Assembly (NCBI GenBank): GCA_902514765.1
Contig: CABXSA010000005.1
Span: forward strand, 1-45,917
Length of the DNA: 45,917 bases
DNA from: an uncultured SAR86 cluster bacterium
GTDB taxonomy: Bacteria; Pseudomonadota; Gammaproteobacteria; Magnimaribacterales; AG-339-G14
Reading direction: 5' to 3'
Below the pieces are notes generated by a model. That model had not been told where the DNA came from. It saw only the letters and a list, made by a program, of their open reading frames with translations, and did not search any database. Shown piece after piece: positions 38,351 through 45,917 of the stretch (its first letter is position 1; every line of letters begins with the position of its first letter). Both the position numbers and the translations under genes were made by a program.

Positions 38351-39625
38351 TTATCTTAGGACAGTGCTTTCACTATCAGGTCCAGTGGAAATAATTTTTA
38401 CAGGTACTTCGCAGATATTTTCAATATATGAAATAAAGTCTTTTGCTTCTTGAGGAAACTTATCAAAATTAGTTAGATTTTTTGTTGGGGATTTCCATCC
38501 AGTTAAAGTCTCGTAAATAGGCTTCACATTATCAAGATCCATACATTCTCCAAATGTTGTATCTGTTTCATCATCGGCGTATGCCTTGCAAACCTTTATC
38601 TCATCAAGGCCATCTAAAACGTCTATTTTTGTAAGACAAAGTCCTTTAATGCTATTTGTTTGAATAATCCTATTCATTAAAACTGCATCAAACCAGCCAC
38701 ATCTTCTTAGTCGGCCTGTTGTAGCACCTACTTCTCCGCCAGTTTTTGCAATATAGTCTCCAAGTTCATCATGAATTTCAGTTGGCATTGGCCCCTCTCC
38801 AACTCTTGTGACGTAGGCTTTAACTACACCCAAAATATTCTGAACATCTAAAGGACCACAGCCTGCTCCTGCGGCAATACCAGAAGGAGAACAATTACTA
38901 GATGTAACGAACGGATAAGTTCCTTGATCGATATCGAGTAAAGCTCCTTGCGCGCCCTCAAACAAAACTGATTTTTCTTTAAAATTTAATTGTTTTATCA
39001 ACATTGAAACATCTGCTAACAATGGTTTTACCTTCTCTCCAAATGCCAAATTTTCGTCAATTAAATTACTCAAGGACAAGGCTTCTTTCCCAAAAAATTT
39101 CTCGATCGAAAAATTATAAAAGTCTAGAGTTTCTTCTAACAAAGGTCTCAATTGTTTTTCATCGAGAGTATCTACAACTCTTATCGCCCTTCTAGCAACC
39201 TTATCTTCATAAGCCGGTCCAATTCCTCTAAGCGTTGTTCCAATGTTTTTTTGGTTATTTGACTTCTCTCTGTAGAGGTCTACTAGCTTGTGGTAGGGTT
39301 GGATCAAAACGCATGCTGGACTAATTTTCAATCTATCTGCAATACCTGAGGTATGTTGACTTATTTCTTCTATTTCTGAGAAAAGTGCGTCATAAGATAT
39401 TACGACACCCCTACCTATCAATGACAAAGAATCTTTATGACAGATTGATGAAGGTAATAAGTGAAGAACAATTTTTTTTCCATTTACAATAAGAGTGTGG
39501 CCTGCATTATGTCCGCCTTGATACCGACAAGCTGCGCCAAAATTTCCTGCCATAAAGTTTACAATTTTACCCTTCCCTTCATCACCCCACTGAAGACCTA
39601 AGATCGCAGTATTTAAAATCGTCAT
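38351..39625 (-). CDS. purA: Adenylosuccinate synthetase
   Basis: LGLQWGDEGKGKIVN, GGHNAGHTL, GIGPAYEDKVARRAIRV, FEGAQGALLDIDQGTYPFVTSSN. Confidence 0.97.
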   Translation of the reverse strand: MTILNTAILGLQWGDEGKGKIVNFMAGNFGAACRYQGGHNAGHTLIVNGKKIVLHLLPSSICHKDSLSLIGRGVVISYDALFSEIEEISQHTSGIADRLKISPACVLIQPYHKLVDLYREKSNNQKNIGTTLRGIGPAYEDKVARRAIRVVDTLDEKQLRPLLEETLDFYNFSIEKFFGKEALSLSNLIDENLAFGEKVKPLLADVSMLIKQLNFKEKSVLFEGAQGALLDIDQGTYPFVTSSNCSPSGIAAGAGCGPLDVQNILGVVKAYVTRVGEGPMPTEIHDELGDYIAKTGGEVGATTGRLRRCGWFDAVLMNRIIQTNSIKGLCLTKIDVLDGLDEIKVCKAYADDETDTTFGECMDLDNVKPIYETLTGWKSPTKNLTNFDKFPQEAKDFISYIENICEVPVKIISTGPDSESTVLR

Positions 39626-40581
39626 TTTTTTTGATTAAGCTTTATGAGCGATGAAACATTGATGTCAAACCCAATTGCTTCTCTAAATAGGTTTTGTTGC
39701 TCAGTTTTATAATGGCCTCCTTTTGCTATCGGAAAACCAAACCCCGAAGCATGTAAAGAAAAAACTAAACCAGAATGATAGTCAAAGCCAGGGAAATCCG
39801 AAAAGTCTAAATGATAGTCAATCGAACTAGGCAAATTTTTTATTATTTGTTTTATTTTTTTAGCGGAGTCTTTGAAAATTTTATTTTTGTGTTCCTTCAA
39901 ATACTTTAAACAATCAACTTTTCCACTTAGCGACATGAGTTTTTTCAACTCAAATAAATTTTTTTTATTAAGCTTTTTTGATATGAAGAATTCCTCAAGG
40001 TCAGTTTCTGATTTAGATGACATAATCTTTTTTAATGTTTTTAACTCTTGCAAAGATAACTTCAAATTAGTTAATAAGTAATCCATTGGTTCAGTTCTGC
40101 CCAGTGAAAGAGTAAGTTTATATCTTCCTGTCTTCTTTAAAGACGAAATCATTAGTCTGACAATATCAATTTCGTCAGAAATGGAAATTCTTCCAAAAAG
40201 CTCTACTCCAGTTTTGTATGCAATTTTTGATTTAGTTAGTGAGTCTTTAGTTTTTCTTAAAGTTTCACCGAAATAACAATATTTTTTTTTGGATTTAACG
40301 CCTAGCTGAAGATCAATTCTTGCTATTTGCTGAGATATGTCCGGTCTGATGGAAATATTTTTTAAATTTTCGTCAGAAAAAGTATATGTAAACTCTCTCA
40401 AAGAATCGTTTGCGCTTCCTCCTATGCTATCTGAAAACTCTATTAAAGAAGGTATGACAAGTTCACAATTATCACTATAAAATTTATTAAGAAGTAGAGT
40501 GCGAAGGTCTTCTAATTCCTTAGCTTTAATGCCTACAAAATCTTCCGTTCCATCTGGAAGACCTAAATTGGAAGTAGACAT
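39622..40581 (-). CDS. hisZ: ATP phosphoribosyltransferase regulatory subunit (HisRS-like)
   Basis: LPDGTEDF, ISIRPDISQQIARID class II tRNA-synthetase-like fold; located between hflC and purA. Confidence 0.85.
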   Translation of the reverse strand: MSTSNLGLPDGTEDFVGIKAKELEDLRTLLLNKFYSDNCELVIPSLIEFSDSIGGSANDSLREFTYTFSDENLKNISIRPDISQQIARIDLQLGVKSKKKYCYFGETLRKTKDSLTKSKIAYKTGVELFGRISISDEIDIVRLMISSLKKTGRYKLTLSLGRTEPMDYLLTNLKLSLQELKTLKKIMSSKSETDLEEFFISKKLNKKNLFELKKLMSLSGKVDCLKYLKEHKNKIFKDSAKKIKQIIKNLPSSIDYHLDFSDFPGFDYHSGLVFSLHASGFGFPIAKGGHYKTEQQNLFREAIGFDINVSSLIKLNQKK

Positions 40582-40587
40582 GGAAAT

Positions 40588-41472
40588 TTATTCTGATTTT
40601 TTGCCTTTAGAACTATCCAAATACTTGAAAAAGTCACTGTCTGGATCAATTAAAAGTACATCGGATTTATTTTCAAAAGTTGATTGATAAGCTTTTAAGC
40701 TTCTAGTGAACTCATAAAATTCTGGATCTTTATTATAAGCATTTGCATAAATTCCTGTTGCTTTAGCATCACCATTTCCTCTTAATTCTTCAGCTGTTTT
40801 GTAAGCTTCAGCAAGAATTATTGTTCTTTCACGATCTGCGTTTGCTCTAATTCCTTCAGCTATTTCGGTTCCTTTTGCTCTAAGTTCCTGAGCAAGCCTT
40901 TCCCTCTCTGTTCTCATTCTATTATAAACAGACTCATTAACTTCTGTTGGTAATTCAATTTTCTTAACTCTTACATCCAAAACTTCAATTCCTAATTCGG
41001 CTCCTGCTACTCTGTTTAAATCATTTGTAAGTATGCTCATCAACTGATCACGTTCTCCTGAGACTACTTCTTGGACAGTTCTTGTACCAAATTGGTTCCT
41101 TAAACCCTCATCAACTCTTTGTGTTAAAAGAGTTCTCATTGCACTTAGTTGCCCTCCGGACGAAGTGATATAAAACTGTTCATTATTTGTAATACGCCAT
41201 TTAACAAAAGCATCTACAATGAGACGTTTTTTTTCCGCAGTAAAATATGGTTGCGGTAGAGCATCAAGTGTAAGCACTCTTGAATCGAATTTTCTTACTG
41301 AATGATAAACAGGAACTTTAAAATGCAAGCCGGGGTTTATTTTAGGGTCTACAATCTCTCCAAATCTAAGCAAAATAGCGGTTTGTTTGTCATTAACGAT
41401 GTAAATTGCATTTGCAAGAATAACTACAGAGATTAAAACTATTATTGCTAAGGTTAAATTTAATGATTTCAT
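40588..41472 (-). CDS. hflC: Membrane protease modulator HflC
   Basis: SPFH protein: IVNDKQTAILLRFGEIVDPKINPGLHFKVP, MRTERERLAQELRAKGTEIAEGIRANADRERTIILAEAY. Confidence 0.95.
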   Translation of the reverse strand: MKSLNLTLAIIVLISVVILANAIYIVNDKQTAILLRFGEIVDPKINPGLHFKVPVYHSVRKFDSRVLTLDALPQPYFTAEKKRLIVDAFVKWRITNNEQFYITSSGGQLSAMRTLLTQRVDEGLRNQFGTRTVQEVVSGERDQLMSILTNDLNRVAGAELGIEVLDVRVKKIELPTEVNESVYNRMRTERERLAQELRAKGTEIAEGIRANADRERTIILAEAYKTAEELRGNGDAKATGIYANAYNKDPEFYEFTRSLKAYQSTFENKSDVLLIDPDSDFFKYLDSSKGKKSE

Positions 41473-41473
41473 C

Positions 41474-42616
41474 TTATCTTCTATCCTGTCTTCTTCTTAG
41501 TTCTTCAATAACTCGATCTGTAATCTCTTGAATATTTGATCCAAGGGTAGTTGACGAAGAAGAAAGTTGATTATCCTCCCTAGAACGTCTATTTGGATCT
41601 AACGATGCAGCTGCAATTTGATCTAAAGGTAGATACAAAATATTGTTGCCTTCTTTGACATCAATCATTACTTTGGTGCTGCTATTCATTACGGATTGTA
41701 CTGCATCAAGGTAGAGTCTTTGTCGGGTTACTTCTGGAGATTTTGTATATTCAACTAAAAGTTGATCGAATCTAGATGCCTCACCTTGAGCTTCAGATAT
41801 AACTTTCTGTTTATAACCTTCAGCATCTTCAACGGCACGTTTAGCCTCACCTCTAGCAATTGGCACTACCTCATTTGCGTATGTTTCGGCCTCATTACGA
41901 AGCCTTACTTCGTCCTCACGAGCTTTAACAACATCATCAAACGCTTCTTTAACTGCTTCTGGCGGTCTTGACTCTCTTATCGAAACAGCAACAACCTCGA
42001 TTCCTGTTTTGTAAGTATTTAGTCTAGTTTGTAGTCTAGATTTAACATCCATTGCAATTTGTTCCCTTCCTACAGTTAAAACACTATCCATTGAAGTACT
42101 TCCAACAACGTGTCTTAATTCTGCTTCAGAAGCTTGTGCCAAGCTATCCTCTGGAGCCGAAGCTTCTAAGAGAAAGAAAACTGGATTAGATCTTTTGTAT
42201 TGAACTGCTACTTCAACGTTTACAATATTTTCGTCTTTTGTAAGCATTGAGGAGTTTGTTGTATGCGTGAACAACTTTTCAGTGTTAACAATGAACCTAT
42301 TATCTATAAAAGGAGGATTCCAATGAATTCCTGGTCCTTTAGTGGAAGAATATTTTCCGAATCTCAAGATCACAGCTTCTTCTTGAGCATCAACTGTATA
42401 GATACCAAAAGCAGAATACAAAAGAACTATTGCAATTAAAACGGAAGGAAGAATTTTTTTAGCTCCTCCGCCACTACTTCCAGAGCCTCCTCCAAACAGA
42501 GAGTTAATTTGAGCTCTAAATTTTTTTATTAGCTCATCGATATCCGGAGGCGGATTATTATTTCTGCCCCATGGGTCTCTTGAGCCATTATTATTTCCCT
42601 GATCATTCCATGACAT
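41474..42616 (-). CDS. hflK: Membrane protease modulator HflK
   Basis: MSWNDQGNNNGSRDPWGRNN Gly/Asn-rich N-terminus, TVDAQEEAVILRFGKYSSTKGPGIHWNPPF. Confidence 0.95.
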   Translation of the reverse strand: MSWNDQGNNNGSRDPWGRNNNPPPDIDELIKKFRAQINSLFGGGSGSSGGGAKKILPSVLIAIVLLYSAFGIYTVDAQEEAVILRFGKYSSTKGPGIHWNPPFIDNRFIVNTEKLFTHTTNSSMLTKDENIVNVEVAVQYKRSNPVFFLLEASAPEDSLAQASEAELRHVVGSTSMDSVLTVGREQIAMDVKSRLQTRLNTYKTGIEVVAVSIRESRPPEAVKEAFDDVVKAREDEVRLRNEAETYANEVVPIARGEAKRAVEDAEGYKQKVISEAQGEASRFDQLLVEYTKSPEVTRQRLYLDAVQSVMNSSTKVMIDVKEGNNILYLPLDQIAAASLDPNRRSREDNQLSSSSTTLGSNIQEITDRVIEELRRRQDRR

Positions 42617-42652
42617 TAGGACATTCTAAGTTGTTAAAAGGAATAATGGAAT

Positions 42653-43561
42653 TCAATTTTTGATGATAGATAGAATCTTCATAACCTTATCATCTTCATC
42701 TGAAAAAAATGTTTTATCTAGATTAAATTTTTTAAGCCAAGTTATTTGTCTTTTAGCTAGCTGATAAGTCGCATTAGTAGCTAACTCAATCATTTCTTCA
42801 TAGGAAATTTTACTGAAAATAAAGTCAACTACTTGTTTGTAACCTACCGTTTCTAGAACTTTTATTCTCTCTCCATCTTTATGTTTCAATATATTTTTTG
42901 TTTCTTCAATAAGACCCAATTCAAGCATTTTCTCAAATCTTTCTTTCAATTCATTTTTAAATGTTTTTTTGCATCTAGGTATAACTGCAAAAGAGTATTT
43001 TTGATAATCCTCAATTACACTCTTCTCGTTCAAGTTCTTCAATTTACTAAAAGTAGTCTTGGAAAAATGATTTACCTCTAATGCTCTCAGTATTCTTTGT
43101 GAGTCAGTGTCTTTTATAGTTTTTGCTGCTTCAGAATCAATTTTTTCGAGTCTTTTATGCATTAATTTCCAACCTTTGTTTTTTGCCTCTTTTTCTAGTT
43201 CCTCTCTAAGCTGCTCGTTCTTTTCTGGTAATTTTGAGATGCCATTCAAAAGAGAATAAAAATACATCATGGATCCGCCAACAAATATAAAGTTCGTTTC
43301 AGAATTAAAAGTCTCATTGGTAACTTCATTTAGAAAATCCTTAACCGAAAAATTTTCTTCAAGATCTAAAATATTTATTAGCCCATGATGAATATCATCT
43401 AAGACTTTTTGATTGGGTTTGCTACTGCCGATATTTGCACCTTTGTATACCTGAACTGAATCAACGCTAATTATTCTAGATGGTAATTGTTTATTTATTT
43501 CTATCGCCAGCTCAGTCTTACCACAATGAGTAGGACCTAAAATAGAAATTGCTTTCTTCAT
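42653..43561 (-). CDS. miaA: tRNA dimethylallyltransferase
   Basis: ILGPTHCGKTELAIEI, ISVDSVQVYKGANIGSSKP, FVGGSMMYFYSLLNGIS. Confidence 0.95.
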   Translation of the reverse strand: MKKAISILGPTHCGKTELAIEINKQLPSRIISVDSVQVYKGANIGSSKPNQKVLDDIHHGLINILDLEENFSVKDFLNEVTNETFNSETNFIFVGGSMMYFYSLLNGISKLPEKNEQLREELEKEAKNKGWKLMHKRLEKIDSEAAKTIKDTDSQRILRALEVNHFSKTTFSKLKNLNEKSVIEDYQKYSFAVIPRCKKTFKNELKERFEKMLELGLIEETKNILKHKDGERIKVLETVGYKQVVDFIFSKISYEEMIELATNATYQLAKRQITWLKKFNLDKTFFSDEDDKVMKILSIIKN

Positions 43562-43610
43562 GTTTTTTTGGTTTTATTTTAGGATATTTAGAGTTTAATG
43601 GGAGATAAAG

Positions 43611-45598
<1,988 letters not shown>

Positions 45599-45656
45599 TT
45601 AAACAAATAAGTAATCACTTTTTATTAGGAAGTAACAAAGATAACCAAAACTAAAG

Positions 45657-45917
45657 TTATAAAGGAAGATATTCAAATACTCTCGAAGATGCTCCTTGTC
45701 TTTCTTTTAAATAACGTTCTGTTTTTTCTAAAATTCTATCTGGGGTTGAAGAAAGTTGCTTTTTCCAGATATCTTTTATTTCCTCAGCTGAATTAGCAAC
45801 TTCTAGTATCTCCATTGTTATAAGATCTTCTGCAATTTCTTGAAAATTATAAAAGCTCTTTCCGGACGAAATCGGAAGGGAAAACTTTACAGCCTCTAAG
45901 AAATTTTGTCCTCCTCG
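45657..45917 (-). CDS. waaA: 3-deoxy-D-manno-octulosonic acid transferase, C-terminal fragment (5' end outside the window)
   Basis: Not in the ORF track. Manual minus-strand translation RGGQNFLEAVKFSLPISSGKSFYNFQEIAEDLITMEI...SSRVFEYLPL* matches the GGHNPLE..G.P...GP...NF.EI motif of KdtA/WaaA. Confidence 0.7.
   Translation of the reverse strand, partial: RGGQNFLEAVKFSLPISSGKSFYNFQEIAEDLITMEILEVANSAEEIKDIWKKQLSSTPDRILEKTERYLKERQGASSRVFEYLPL

Overview
This is a gene-dense, AT-rich gammaproteobacterial chromosome segment; the overall content looks like a streamlined marine lineage (SAR86-like is an inference from composition and gene content, not demonstrated). It is almost entirely core metabolism. 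In window order: cmk(partial)-aroA-tyrA-hisC-pheA-serC-gyrA, pntB-pntAB-pntAA, ubiG-HAD phosphatase, rluB-scpB-scpA-nadE, DAHP synthase, a two-gene DnaT-like / lambda P-like pair, an RND efflux pair, xseB-ispA-dxs, pgpA-thiL-thiolase, a 1232-aa TonB-dependent receptor, nth, glyA, nrdR-ribD-ribBA-ribH-nusB, purA-hisZ-hflC-hflK-miaA, an acyl-CoA synthetase, a P-II protein, and the 3' end of waaA. I saw no tRNA, rRNA, CRISPR array, transposase, integrase or classical defence locus. The items most worth follow-up are: (i) a protein with three tandem DnaT-like domains next to a lambda P-like protein; (ii) a 10-bp perfect hairpin with the thiL start codon in its loop; (iii) a 19-bp 9-1-9 dyad between divergent pntAA and ubiG; (iv) a TonB receptor with exactly seven consecutive cysteine pairs in its inserts; (v) convergent gene pairs that all abut or overlap; (vi) missing hfq/hflX and ribE at normally conserved loci; (vii) a degenerate GTP cyclohydrolase II domain, GyrA Gln at QRDR position 87, and an altered Nth Fe-S ligand pattern.
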